A DNA stretch of 64,000 nt from Kitasatospora phosalacinea (GTDB lineage Bacteria; Actinomycetota; Actinomycetes; Streptomycetales; Streptomycetaceae): NCBI RefSeq assembly GCF_030268885.1, contig NZ_BSSA01000001.1, positions 1-64,000 of the forward strand, given 5' to 3'. The first letter of the stretch is position 1. Every line of letters starts with the position of its first letter. Position numbers and translations under genes: made by a program. This document shows positions 33,716 to 41,843 of this stretch, one piece after another. The notes under the pieces were generated by a model that was given only the letters and a program-made list of their open reading frames with translations, did not search any database and had not been told where the DNA came from.

Positions 33716-33745
33716 GGTAACAGCATGAACGCCTGGCTGGCTGAC
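33716..33745. promoter_or_regulatory. Shared 30-bp upstream element, copy 2
   Basis: Second copy of the element at 22312-22341, same orientation, 122 bases before the ABC permease start. Core ATGAACGCCTG-N-CTGGCTGAC is identical. Confidence 0.5.
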
Positions 33746-33834
33746 GCCGCGCACCGTCCGCGAGCCTCGGTCCGGACGACCCCGACGGCACCGGCCACGC
33801 CCCCTGCCGTCCGAACCGGAGGACCCACCGCACC

Positions 33835-33870
33835 ATGCCCGCCGCCACCGCCGACCCGGCCGCCCCGTGA
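33835..33870 (+). CDS. 11-codon upstream reading frame coupled to the ABC permease
   Basis: ATG 33835, with GGAGGA at 33818-33823, opens a frame of 11 residues (Ala/Pro-rich) whose TGA overlaps the permease GTG start as GTGA. The permease itself has no good ribosome site, so translation may depend on re-initiation from this tiny frame. Peptide sequence shows no attenuator-type codon run. Confidence 0.4.
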   Translation: MPAATADPAAP

Positions 33871-34811
33871 CCCGCTTCCTGCTGCGCCGCCTGCTGCTCG
33901 CCGTCCCCACGCTGCTCGGCGTGAGCGCCGTCGTGTTCGCCACCGTCGCCCTCGTCCCCGGCGACCCCGTCACCGCGTTCCTCGGCCCCGGCGCGCCCGC
34001 CGAAGCCCGGCAGGCCCTCGCCGAACGCATCGGCCTGGACCGCCCGCTGCCCGTCCGCTACCTCGACTGGCTCGGCCACGCCCTCACCGGCGACCTCGGC
34101 ACCTCCACCTCCACCCAGCGCCCGGTCGCCGCCCTGCTGCTGCCCGCGCTCGGCCAGACCCTCACCCTCACCGCCGCCGCCTTCGCCCTCGTCCTGCTCG
34201 GCGGCGTCCTGCTCGGCACCCTCGGCGCGCTGCGCCCGCACGGCTGGACCAAGCGCCTCAGCGGAGCCGCCGCCACCCTCGCCGTCTCCGCGCCCCAGTA
34301 CTCCGTCGCCCTGCTGCTCACCGCCGTCTTCGCCGTCCACTGGCGCCTGCTGCCCGCCGGCGGCACCCACGACGCCTTCGGCGCCGGCGGCGCCGGCGAC
34401 CTGCTGCGCCACCTCGTGCTGCCCGCCACCGCCGCCGCCCTCGTCCCGCTCGGCCTCACCGCCAAGGTCCACCGCGCCGCGCTCTCCACCGTCCTCGGCT
34501 CCGAGCTCGCCGACGGACTGCGCGCCCGCGGCCTCGGCCGCGCCGCCGTGCTGCGGCACTGCGCCCACAACGCCTCGCCCGCCCTGCTCACCATCGGCGG
34601 ACTGCAACTCGCCTACCTGCTCGAAGGCGTGGTCTTCGTCGAGACCCTGTACGCCTGGCCCGGCCTCGGCCGCCTGCTCTACGACGCGCTCACCGCCCGC
34701 GACCTGCCGCTCGTCCAGGGCGGCGTGCTGCTCGTCGCCACCGCCTTCGTCGGCGTCAACCTGCTCGTCGACGCCGCCCACGCCGCCATCGACCCCCGGG
34801 TGCGGAGCTGA
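33867..34811 (+). CDS. ABC importer permease 1 (DppB/OppB type)
   Basis: 314 aa; GTG 33867. First membrane helix follows MTRFLLRRLLLAVPTLLGVS, the usual OppB start; VALVPGDP follows, as in the family. Six helices, with the EAA-type loop around ELADGLRARGLGRAAVLRHCAHNA (about 215). It forms one half of the membrane channel with the next gene product, importing a peptide-like, opine-like or nickel-chelate ligand. Confidence 0.88.
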   Translation: MTRFLLRRLLLAVPTLLGVSAVVFATVALVPGDPVTAFLGPGAPAEARQALAERIGLDRPLPVRYLDWLGHALTGDLGTSTSTQRPVAALLLPALGQTLTLTAAAFALVLLGGVLLGTLGALRPHGWTKRLSGAAATLAVSAPQYSVALLLTAVFAVHWRLLPAGGTHDAFGAGGAGDLLRHLVLPATAAALVPLGLTAKVHRAALSTVLGSELADGLRARGLGRAAVLRHCAHNASPALLTIGGLQLAYLLEGVVFVETLYAWPGLGRLLYDALTARDLPLVQGGVLLVATAFVGVNLLVDAAHAAIDPRVRS

Positions 34812-34814
34812 ACC

Positions 34815-35639
34815 ATGGTCACGATCCGCCACCCCCGCACCGCGCTCGCCGCCACCGCGGCCCTGCTGCCCGTCCTGCTCGCCCTCGCCGCACCCCTGCT
34901 CGCCCCCGCCGACCCCGACGCCGGACACCTCGCCGACCGGCTCCTCGACCCCGGCGCCCCCGGCCACCCGCTCGGCACCGACGGCCAGGGACGCGACCTG
35001 CTCAGCCGCCTGCTCTGGGCCGCCCGCCCCTCCCTCACCGCGGGCCTGCTGCCCGTCGCCGTCGCCGCCCTGGCCGGCGCCCTCATCGGCATCACCGCCG
35101 CCCTCACCGGCCGCGCCACCGAACAGGCCCTGCTGCGCACCCTCGACGTCCTCTACGCCTTCCCCGGCGTCCTGCTCGCCATCGCCGTCGCCACCCTGCT
35201 CACCCCCGGCCTCGGCGCCACCGTCCTCGCGCTGTCCGTCGTCCTCACCCCCGCCGTCGCCCGCGTCGCCTTCACCGAGACCCGGCGCATCCGCACCGCC
35301 GAGTACCTCGAAGCCGCCACCGTCAGCGGCGCCACCCGCACCACCCTGGTCCTGCGCCAGGTGCTGCCCGTCGTCGCCCCCGTCGTCCTGGTCTACGCCA
35401 GCTCCCTGGTCGGCCTCGCCATCGTCTACGCCGCCGGACTCTCCTTCCTCGGCCTCGGCGTCCCCCCGCCCACCCCCGAATGGGGCGCCATGCTCGACGA
35501 ACTCCGCCCCGCCCTGTTCACCCACCCCTGGCTCGCCGCCCTCCCCGCCCTCGTCATCCTCGCCGTCTCGGTCGCCTTCAACGCCCTCGGCGAGACCCTG
35601 CGCGGACGGCTCGGCGAAGGAACGGAGGCACCGCGATGA
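34815..35639 (+). CDS. ABC importer permease 2 (DppC/OppC type)
   Basis: 274 aa; ATG 34815, three bases after the preceding stop. N-terminal helix, then HPLGTDGQGRDLLSRLLWAARPSL, the hallmark of OppC-type permeases. EAA loop at RTAEYLEAATVSGATRTTLVLRQVLP (about 155) and GLSFLGLGVPPPTPEWGAML near the end. Pairs with the DppB-like protein. Confidence 0.9.
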   Translation: MVTIRHPRTALAATAALLPVLLALAAPLLAPADPDAGHLADRLLDPGAPGHPLGTDGQGRDLLSRLLWAARPSLTAGLLPVAVAALAGALIGITAALTGRATEQALLRTLDVLYAFPGVLLAIAVATLLTPGLGATVLALSVVLTPAVARVAFTETRRIRTAEYLEAATVSGATRTTLVLRQVLPVVAPVVLVYASSLVGLAIVYAAGLSFLGLGVPPPTPEWGAMLDELRPALFTHPWLAALPALVILAVSVAFNALGETLRGRLGEGTEAPR

Positions 35640-36589
35640 GCCTGCTCACCATCGACCACCTCACCGTCCACCACCCCGGCGGCGTCCGGGCCGTCGACGA
35701 CGTCTCGCTCACCCTCGACGCCGGGCGCGCCCTCGTCCTGCTCGGCGCCTCCGGCAGCGGCAAGACCACCCTCGCCCGCACCGTCCTCGACCTGCCCGGA
35801 CGCGGCACCACCGTCCGCGGCTCCGTCCGCCTCGGCGACACCGAACTGCTCGGCCTGCCCGAACGCGCCCTCACCCGCGTCCGCGGCCGCCGCATCGGCT
35901 ACGTCCCCCAGGACCCCTCCGCCACCCTCGACCCGCTGCGCCGGATCGGCACCCAGCTCGCCGAGGTCCTCCGCGTCCACGGCCTCGCCGACACCCGGCG
36001 GGCCGCCCGCGCCGCCGCCCTGCCGCTGCTCGCCGCCGCCGACCTGCCCGACCCCGAACGCGCCGCGGGCGCCTACCCGCACGAGCTCTCCGGCGGCCTG
36101 CGCCAGCGCGCCGCGATCGCCCTCGCCATCGCCGCCGACCCCGAACTCCTCATCGCCGACGAACCCACCACCGCCCTCGACACCCTCGTCCGCGCCCGCA
36201 TCCTCGACCTCTTCACCACCCTCCGCACCCGCTGCAACCTCGCCCTCCTCCTGGTCACCCACGACCTCTCCGCCGCCGCCCGCATCGGCGACACCGTCGC
36301 CGTCCTCGACGGCGGCCGCCTGACGGCCACCGGCCCGGCGGAGGAGCTGCTGAGCCCCGTCAGGGGCCCGGGGAACGGCGGGGCCGAGCTGCGCAGTGGC
36401 CCCTTCAGGGGCCCGGGGAACGGCGGGGCCGAGCTGCTGACGGCCGGAGCCCAGCGGAAAGTCCGTGCTGCTCCGGGCCCGGGAACAGAACCCGAAGCCA
36501 CCGCACGCACCGGCAGTGAACCCCTCGCAACCCCGAGCCCGCCGTTCCCCGGGCCCCTGGTTCCTTCCGAGAGGGAGGCGGCCAAGTGA
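35636..36589 (+). CDS. ABC importer ATPase 1 (DppD type) with a repeat-derived C-terminal tail
   Basis: 317 aa; ATG 35636 overlaps the permease stop (ATGA). Walker A LGASGSGKTT, signature LSGGLRQRAAIALAI, Walker B LLIADEPTTALD and H-loop LLVTHD are intact. The canonical ATPase ends around residue 240 (TATGPAEELL). The last 75 residues are encoded by copy B of the 200-bp inverted-repeat element, giving the repeated peptide RGPGNGGAEL and a Pro-rich end. The normal OppD C-terminal region that contacts ligand-dependent regulation (often with HPYTR) is missing. ATP hydrolysis should be unaffected. Confidence 0.88.
   Translation: MSLLTIDHLTVHHPGGVRAVDDVSLTLDAGRALVLLGASGSGKTTLARTVLDLPGRGTTVRGSVRLGDTELLGLPERALTRVRGRRIGYVPQDPSATLDPLRRIGTQLAEVLRVHGLADTRRAARAAALPLLAAADLPDPERAAGAYPHELSGGLRQRAAIALAIAADPELLIADEPTTALDTLVRARILDLFTTLRTRCNLALLLVTHDLSAAARIGDTVAVLDGGRLTATGPAEELLSPVRGPGNGGAELRSGPFRGPGNGGAELLTAGAQRKVRAAPGPGTEPEATARTGSEPLATPSPPFPGPLVPSEREAAK
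36352..36559. repeat. Inverted-repeat-bounded element (MITE-like), copy B, inside the ATPase gene
   Basis: About 206 bp, collinear with copy A at 23691-23892. Left inverted repeat at 36354-36381, second motif copy at 36401-36430, right inverted repeat at 36538-36559 shortened relative to copy A. It keeps the ATPase frame open to a new stop. Confidence 0.8.
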
Positions 36590-37407
36590 CCGCCCTGCTG
36601 CGGCTCGACGCCGTCTCCAAGAGCTACGCCCACCGCCCCGCCGTCACCGACGTCACCCTGGAGGTGCACCCGGGCGAGAGCGTCGCGCTGGTCGGCGAGT
36701 CCGGCTCCGGGAAGTCGACGCTGGCGCGGCTCGCGCTCGGCCTGGTGCGCCCCGACGCGGGGAGCGTCACGTTCGAGGGCCGCGACCCCTCCCGGCTGCG
36801 GGCCCGCGCCGACCGGGCCGTCCGGGCCCGGCTGCAGTTCGTGCCGCAGCACCCCCGCGGCTCGCTGAACCCGGCGCTGCGCTCGGGCGAGGCCGTCGCC
36901 TTCGCACTGCGCGCCCACCGGGTGCCGCGGCGCGAACACGCCGACCGCATCGCCGAGTTGTTCCGCCAGGTCGGCCTCGCCCCGGAGCTGGCCCGCCGCT
37001 TCCCCCGGGAGCTCTCCGGCGGACAGCTGCAACGCGTCGCGGTGGCACGGGCGTTGGCGACCGGACCGGCCCTGGTGGTGTGCGACGAGCCGACCTCCGC
37101 GCTGGACCGCGACACCCAGGAGCGGCTGCTCGACCTGCTGGTCGAACTGCGCGAACGCACCGGCACCGCCTACCTGTTCGTCTCCCACGACCTCGCCGCG
37201 GTCGCCCGCTTCGCCCACCGCACGCTGGTGCTGCGCACCGGCCGCGTGGTCGAGCAGGGCCGCACCGAGCACCTGTGGACCGCCCCGGCGCACCCGTACA
37301 CCCGCGCCCTGCTGGACGCCTCCGGCCCGCACGTCGCGCTCCGCCTTCCTGAACGCAGCACCGAACGCAGCACCGAACCGAACGACAAGACCGAGGAACC
37401 GACATGA
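36586..37407 (+). CDS. ABC importer ATPase 2 (DppF type)
   Basis: 273 aa; GTG 36586 overlaps the preceding stop (GTGA). Walker A GESGSGKST, signature LSGGQLQRVAVARAL, Walker B LVVCDEPTSALD, H-loop LFVSHD, and the C-terminal HPYTRALL segment typical of OppF/DppF. The end has a short duplication (ERSTERST). It completes the two-ATPase importer. Confidence 0.9.
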   Translation: MTALLRLDAVSKSYAHRPAVTDVTLEVHPGESVALVGESGSGKSTLARLALGLVRPDAGSVTFEGRDPSRLRARADRAVRARLQFVPQHPRGSLNPALRSGEAVAFALRAHRVPRREHADRIAELFRQVGLAPELARRFPRELSGGQLQRVAVARALATGPALVVCDEPTSALDRDTQERLLDLLVELRERTGTAYLFVSHDLAAVARFAHRTLVLRTGRVVEQGRTEHLWTAPAHPYTRALLDASGPHVALRLPERSTERSTEPNDKTEEPT

Positions 37408-39029
37408 CCGAGCACGCCCCCCGCCGTTCCAGAACCGCCGGGCCCGCCGCGGCCCTCGCCACCGCCGCCGTCCTGCTGGCGGCCACCGCCTGCGCCTCCA
37501 CCTCCACGGGCGGCGACGCCGCGGGCGGTGGCGGCAACGGCGGGACGCTGGTGATCGGCGCGACCGGCAAGCTGCCGAACCTGGACACCGTGATCGGCGG
37601 CGCGGGCTTCGAGGGCAAGCGCCTGCTGAGCTTCCAGATCTACGAGGGTCTGACCCGCTACGAGCTGCTCAAGGACACCGACAAGCCGCCGCAGGTGACG
37701 GGCGCGCTCGCCGAGTCCTGGCAGGTCGCCCCGGACAAGGTCACCTGGACGTTCACCCTGCGCAAGGGCGTCAAGTTCCAGGACGGCACGGCGTTCGACG
37801 CCGACGCGGTGCTGTTCAACCTGCACCGCTACCTCGACAAGTCCAGCCCCGAGTACACCGACGCGCTCGGCGCCGCCGCCAAGGAGTACGCGGGCGACAT
37901 CGCCTCGTACCGCAAGACCGACGACACCCACGTCGAACTGGTCACCTCCAGCCCGAACGGGCACTTCCCGGAGGACCTCGCGCACGTGCTGATCGCCAGC
38001 CCCACCGCCGTCCGCGCCTCCGGCAGCGCCAACTTCTCCCAGCACCCGGTCGGCACCGGCCCGTTCGCCTTCGCCTCGCAGACCGAGGGCCAGCAGGTCG
38101 ACCTGGTCGCCAACAAGGACTACTGGCGCGGCGCCCCCAAGCTGGAGCGCCTCGTGGTCAAGGCGCTGCCCGACCCGGCGGCCCGCACCGCCGCGCTGCG
38201 CTCCGGCGGCGTCAACTGGATCGAGTACCCGAACCCGGACGACCTGGAGAGCCTGAAGGCCGACGGCGCGCAGATCGTCTCCAACAGCTACGACCACCTC
38301 TGGTACTGGATCCTGGACACCACCAAGGGCCCGTGGGCGGACGTCCGGGTCCGGCAGGCCGCCAACTACGCCATCGACCGGCAGGCCATCGCGGGCAACC
38401 TGCTGCACGGCACCGCCGACCCCGCGTACCAGGCCGCGCCGCGCGCCACCGCCGCGTACGACCAGGGCGCGGACCGGTACGGCCACGACCCGGCGAAGGC
38501 CAGGCAGCTGCTCGCCGAGGCCGGTTACCCGAACGGGTTCTCCACCTCGGTGACGGTGCCCACCGGCGGCTCCGGCAACCTGCTGCCGGTGCCGATCACC
38601 GAGGCCCTGCAGCGCGACCTGGCGGCCGTCGGCATCAAGGTGGACATCCGCACCACCGACTGGACCACCCTGATCGGCGCCGAGGCCAAGGGCGAGGTCG
38701 CGCTCGGCTCCGACGCGATCGCCCAGTCCACCACGCTGTTCCAGTCCGAGGCGCTGCTGCCGCTGTTCGTCGGCTCCAAGAGCCCGTTCTGGACCGGCCA
38801 CTACGCCAACCCCAAGGTCGACGAGCTGATCGCCACCGCCGCCGCCAACCCGGACCGGTCCGCCCGGCAGGCGGCCTACCGCACCGCGCTGCGGCAGGTC
38901 ACCGAGGACGCGCCCTGGCTGTTCGTGGTCAACGACCGCAACCCGCGCGCCCTCGCGCCCAGCGTCCACGGACTCGTCCAGCCGCAGTCCTGGTTCCTCG
39001 ACCTCACCACCGTGTCGGTCGCCAAGTGA
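37404..39029 (+). CDS. ABC importer substrate-binding lipoprotein (family 5)
   Basis: 541 aa; ATG 37404 overlaps the ATPase stop. Signal peptide with lipobox LLAATAC, so the mature protein is lipid-anchored. Family 5 (oligopeptide/nickel) binding fold: EGLTRYE, ALAESWQVAPDKVTWTF, LRKGVKFQDGTAFDADAVLF, then the C-terminal WTGHYANPKVDELI. It sets the specificity of the importer. The ligand cannot be read from the sequence, but the two downstream flavin monooxygenases suggest a small compound to be oxidised. Confidence 0.9.
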   Translation: MTEHAPRRSRTAGPAAALATAAVLLAATACASTSTGGDAAGGGGNGGTLVIGATGKLPNLDTVIGGAGFEGKRLLSFQIYEGLTRYELLKDTDKPPQVTGALAESWQVAPDKVTWTFTLRKGVKFQDGTAFDADAVLFNLHRYLDKSSPEYTDALGAAAKEYAGDIASYRKTDDTHVELVTSSPNGHFPEDLAHVLIASPTAVRASGSANFSQHPVGTGPFAFASQTEGQQVDLVANKDYWRGAPKLERLVVKALPDPAARTAALRSGGVNWIEYPNPDDLESLKADGAQIVSNSYDHLWYWILDTTKGPWADVRVRQAANYAIDRQAIAGNLLHGTADPAYQAAPRATAAYDQGADRYGHDPAKARQLLAEAGYPNGFSTSVTVPTGGSGNLLPVPITEALQRDLAAVGIKVDIRTTDWTTLIGAEAKGEVALGSDAIAQSTTLFQSEALLPLFVGSKSPFWTGHYANPKVDELIATAAANPDRSARQAAYRTALRQVTEDAPWLFVVNDRNPRALAPSVHGLVQPQSWFLDLTTVSVAK

Positions 39030-39063
39030 CCCCCCGCCCGCAGGCCGACCCGAAAGGCCCCCG

Positions 39064-40089
39064 ATGAGCACCGCCCGCCCGACCGCCGCCCACCAGCCCG
39101 CCGCGCCGCCCGCCTGGGGCATCACCCTGCCGCTGCCCGGACTGACCATCGACCGGCACCGCTTCCTGGTCGAACGGCTCCCCGACCTCGGCTACGGCGA
39201 CGTGTGGAGCGCCGAGGGCGGCGGCACCGACGCCTTCACCCCGCTGGCCGCCACCGCCGCCTGGGCGCCGCACCTGCGGATCGCCACCGGCATCGTCCCG
39301 GTGCACACCCGCGGGCCCGCCGTGCTCGCCCAGACCGCCGCGACCCTCGCCCAACTCTCCTCCGGCGGCGTGCTGCTGGGCATCGGCGCCTCCGTGCCCG
39401 CGCACGTCACCGACATCAACGGCATCCCGTTCGACGAGCCCTTCAAGCGCACCCGCGACGTGCTGCGCTTCCTCACCGCCGCGCTGCGCGGCGAACACGT
39501 CGCCGGGGACTTCGACACCTTCTCCATCACCGGCTACCGGCTGCCCCACCCGCCCGTCGACCCGGTCAAGGTCATCCTCGGCGCGCTGCGCCCCGGCATG
39601 CTGCGGCTCGGCTTCACCGAGGGCGACGGCGCCATCACCAACCTGCTGCGCGCCCAGGACCTGCCCAAGGTGCTGGACGCGGTCGGCCCGCAGCCGCCCG
39701 GCAAGGAACTCGTCGTCAAGGTGTTCGTCTGCCCGACCGAGGACACCGCGTACGCGCACCGCGCCAGCCGCCCCTTCCTCGCCTGGATCCTCAACCGCGA
39801 GCCCTACCGCAAGTTCCACCAGTGGCTCGGCAACGGCGAGTTGCTCGCCGAGACGCACAAGCGCTGGGCCGACGGCGACCACGAGGGCGCCCAGCGCGCC
39901 CTGCCCGACGAGGTGGTCGACACCCTGTTCCTGCACGGCTCCCCGGAGGAGTGCCGCGAACAGATCCTGCGCTACCAGCAGCCCGGCGTCACCGCCATCC
40001 AGCTGTACGTCTCGCTGCCGCCCGAGGTGTTCACCAGCCGCACCCGGCTGCTCGACACCCTCGCCCGGCTCGGGCCCGCCGCCCGATGA
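39064..40089 (+). CDS. Luciferase-like (LLM class) flavin monooxygenase 1
   Basis: 341 aa; ATG 39064. TIM-barrel of the bacterial luciferase superfamily: WGITLPLPG at strand 1, LRIATGIVPVHTRGPAVLAQTAATLAQLSSGGVLLGIG (the flavin or F420 site), and an oligomerising C-terminal part. Such enzymes use reduced FMN or coenzyme F420. Located 34 bases after the binding-protein gene, so in the same operon. Confidence 0.85.
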   Translation: MSTARPTAAHQPAAPPAWGITLPLPGLTIDRHRFLVERLPDLGYGDVWSAEGGGTDAFTPLAATAAWAPHLRIATGIVPVHTRGPAVLAQTAATLAQLSSGGVLLGIGASVPAHVTDINGIPFDEPFKRTRDVLRFLTAALRGEHVAGDFDTFSITGYRLPHPPVDPVKVILGALRPGMLRLGFTEGDGAITNLLRAQDLPKVLDAVGPQPPGKELVVKVFVCPTEDTAYAHRASRPFLAWILNREPYRKFHQWLGNGELLAETHKRWADGDHEGAQRALPDEVVDTLFLHGSPEECREQILRYQQPGVTAIQLYVSLPPEVFTSRTRLLDTLARLGPAAR

Positions 40090-40172
40090 ACTGCCCGGCC
40101 GACTGTCCCGCGGCGGGCCGCCGTTGCCCGGCGGCCCGCCCACCACCCCATGCCCCCGACGGAGTTGACCCG

Positions 40173-41273
40173 ATGGAGCTCGAACTGCGCGGCGGCGTCC
40201 GCGCCGCCCCCGTGGCCGGCCGCACCCCCGCCGAACGCCAGGCCCTGCGCTGGGCCCCCGACCCGCGCGAGCGCACCGCCGACCCCGCCCACATCGCCCG
40301 CACCGCACGGGAGCTGGAAGAGGACGGGCTCGACTCCGCGCTCGTCGTCCAGTCCTCCTCCTGGCCCGACCCGTGGGCCGTCGCGGGCTGGGCGCTGGCC
40401 GCCACCACCCGGCTGCGGATCGCCGCCGCCCACCGGATCGGCACCACCTCGCCCACCACCACCGCCCGCACCCTCGCCACCCTCGACCGGCTCTCCGGCG
40501 GACGGATCAGCGCCCACCTGATCATCGGCTCCAGCGACGCCGACGTCGCCCGCGACGGCGACACCCTCCCCAAGGCCGAACGCTACCGCCGCGCCGACGA
40601 GTACCTCTCGCTGCTCACCCGCTACCTCGCCGCCGAGGAGGACCTCGACCACCACGGCGAGTACTACACCGTCCGCGCCGCCCGCAGCGGCCTGCGCCCC
40701 CACCCCGGCAGCGAACTGCTCTCCTTCGGCGGCTCCTCCCCGGCCGGCGTCGACCTCGCCGCCCGCTACGCCCAGGTCTACGCCGTCCCGCCCCGCCCGC
40801 TGCCCGACACCCGGCTGCGGATCGCCGAGGTCCGCGCCGCCGCCGCCCGGCACGGCCGCACCCTGCGGATCTGGCGGCACGTCACCGTCGTCCTCGCCGA
40901 CACCGACACCGCGGCCCAGCAGCACCTGCGCCGCCTGCGCCGCGACGCCCTGCGCCTGGCCACCGGCCCCGACGCCGCCCGCTACCACGACGCCGTCGCC
41001 CTCGACCGCGACCGCGAACGCGGCACCGCCGACACCGGCGCCACTGACACCGGCGCCACCGCCGCCCAGGTCGCCGCCTACATCCGCCGCTCCCTGGCGG
41101 GCGCCTACACCGGCTCGCCCGCCACCGTCGCCGCCCGGATCAACCTGCTGCGCTCCGCGGGCGTCGACATCGTCCAACTCGACCTCCCGGTCGAGACCGA
41201 CCACGACCGCGCCCTGCGCCGCGCCCTGGTCGCCCACCTCCGCGACCCCGCCCCGCTGCGCCGCGCCTGGTAG
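40173..41273 (+). CDS. Luciferase-like flavin monooxygenase 2 (SsuD-like)
   Basis: 366 aa; ATG 40173 with GGAG 8 bases upstream. Alkanesulfonate monooxygenase-like barrel: ARELEEDGLDSALVVQSSSWPDPWAVAGWALAAT, then TTARTLATLDRLSGGRISAHLIIG, YRRADEYLSLL and HHGEYYTVR, all typical of the FMNH2-dependent SsuD/SfnG branch. It probably cleaves a C-S or related bond using reduced flavin supplied by another reductase, as none is encoded in the operon. With the importer it suggests scavenging of an organosulfur compound, but this is inference. Confidence 0.85.
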   Translation: MELELRGGVRAAPVAGRTPAERQALRWAPDPRERTADPAHIARTARELEEDGLDSALVVQSSSWPDPWAVAGWALAATTRLRIAAAHRIGTTSPTTTARTLATLDRLSGGRISAHLIIGSSDADVARDGDTLPKAERYRRADEYLSLLTRYLAAEEDLDHHGEYYTVRAARSGLRPHPGSELLSFGGSSPAGVDLAARYAQVYAVPPRPLPDTRLRIAEVRAAAARHGRTLRIWRHVTVVLADTDTAAQQHLRRLRRDALRLATGPDAARYHDAVALDRDRERGTADTGATDTGATAAQVAAYIRRSLAGAYTGSPATVAARINLLRSAGVDIVQLDLPVETDHDRALRRALVAHLRDPAPLRRAW

Positions 41274-41323
41274 GCCCGTCGGCCCGTCGGCCGGCCGACC
41301 GGTCGGTCCTGGGCCGGGGCGGG

Positions 41324-41797
41324 CTACCCGGGCACGGCCACCGACACCTCGTTGGCCCGCACCACCAACTGCCAGGTGTCGTCCGGCTCCTCGCCCTGGG
41401 CGTCGATCACGCCGTCCAGCACGTGGTCGAAGGTGAAGCCCTCGAACCCCGGCCCGCCCGCGGCCCGGGCGCCGGGCCGCAGGAAGTGCTCCACCAGGTA
41501 CGCCATCCACTCGGCCGCGTCGTAGAACTTCTCGGCGCCGTTCCAGGCGATCGCGGTCCCGTCCGCGGTGGGCTCCCACTTGCACCACAGGCCGGGCTGG
41601 CCCGCCGGGGGCGTGTTGTGGCCCCGGACGTCCGGGTCGTGGCCCTGCCCCATGAACCCGGTGCCGTCGACGAAGTAGGGGCCGCGGTCACGGTCCATCC
41701 GCCGGGTGCGGGCGAACTTCCGCAGGTACGCGACCTCGTGCGCGTTGAGGGGCGGTGCGACGGCGACCCGTCCGGTGAAAGTGGTGTCGTAGCCCAT
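41324..41797 (-). CDS. Conserved hypothetical protein
   Basis: 157 aa; ATG 41797 (MGYDTTFTG). It has the sequence DGTGFMGQGHDPDVRGHNTPPAGQPGLWCKWEPT and an AEKFYDAAEWMAYLVEHFL helix. Similar short soluble proteins occur in Streptomyces without known function. No signal peptide or membrane segment. Convergent with the flavin monooxygenase operon. Confidence 0.65.
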   Translation of the reverse strand: MGYDTTFTGRVAVAPPLNAHEVAYLRKFARTRRMDRDRGPYFVDGTGFMGQGHDPDVRGHNTPPAGQPGLWCKWEPTADGTAIAWNGAEKFYDAAEWMAYLVEHFLRPGARAAGGPGFEGFTFDHVLDGVIDAQGEEPDDTWQLVVRANEVSVAVPG

Positions 41798-41843
41798 GCC
41801 GGGCACGGTAGCCCCGCCCACCGACAGCCCACTGACAGGCCCT

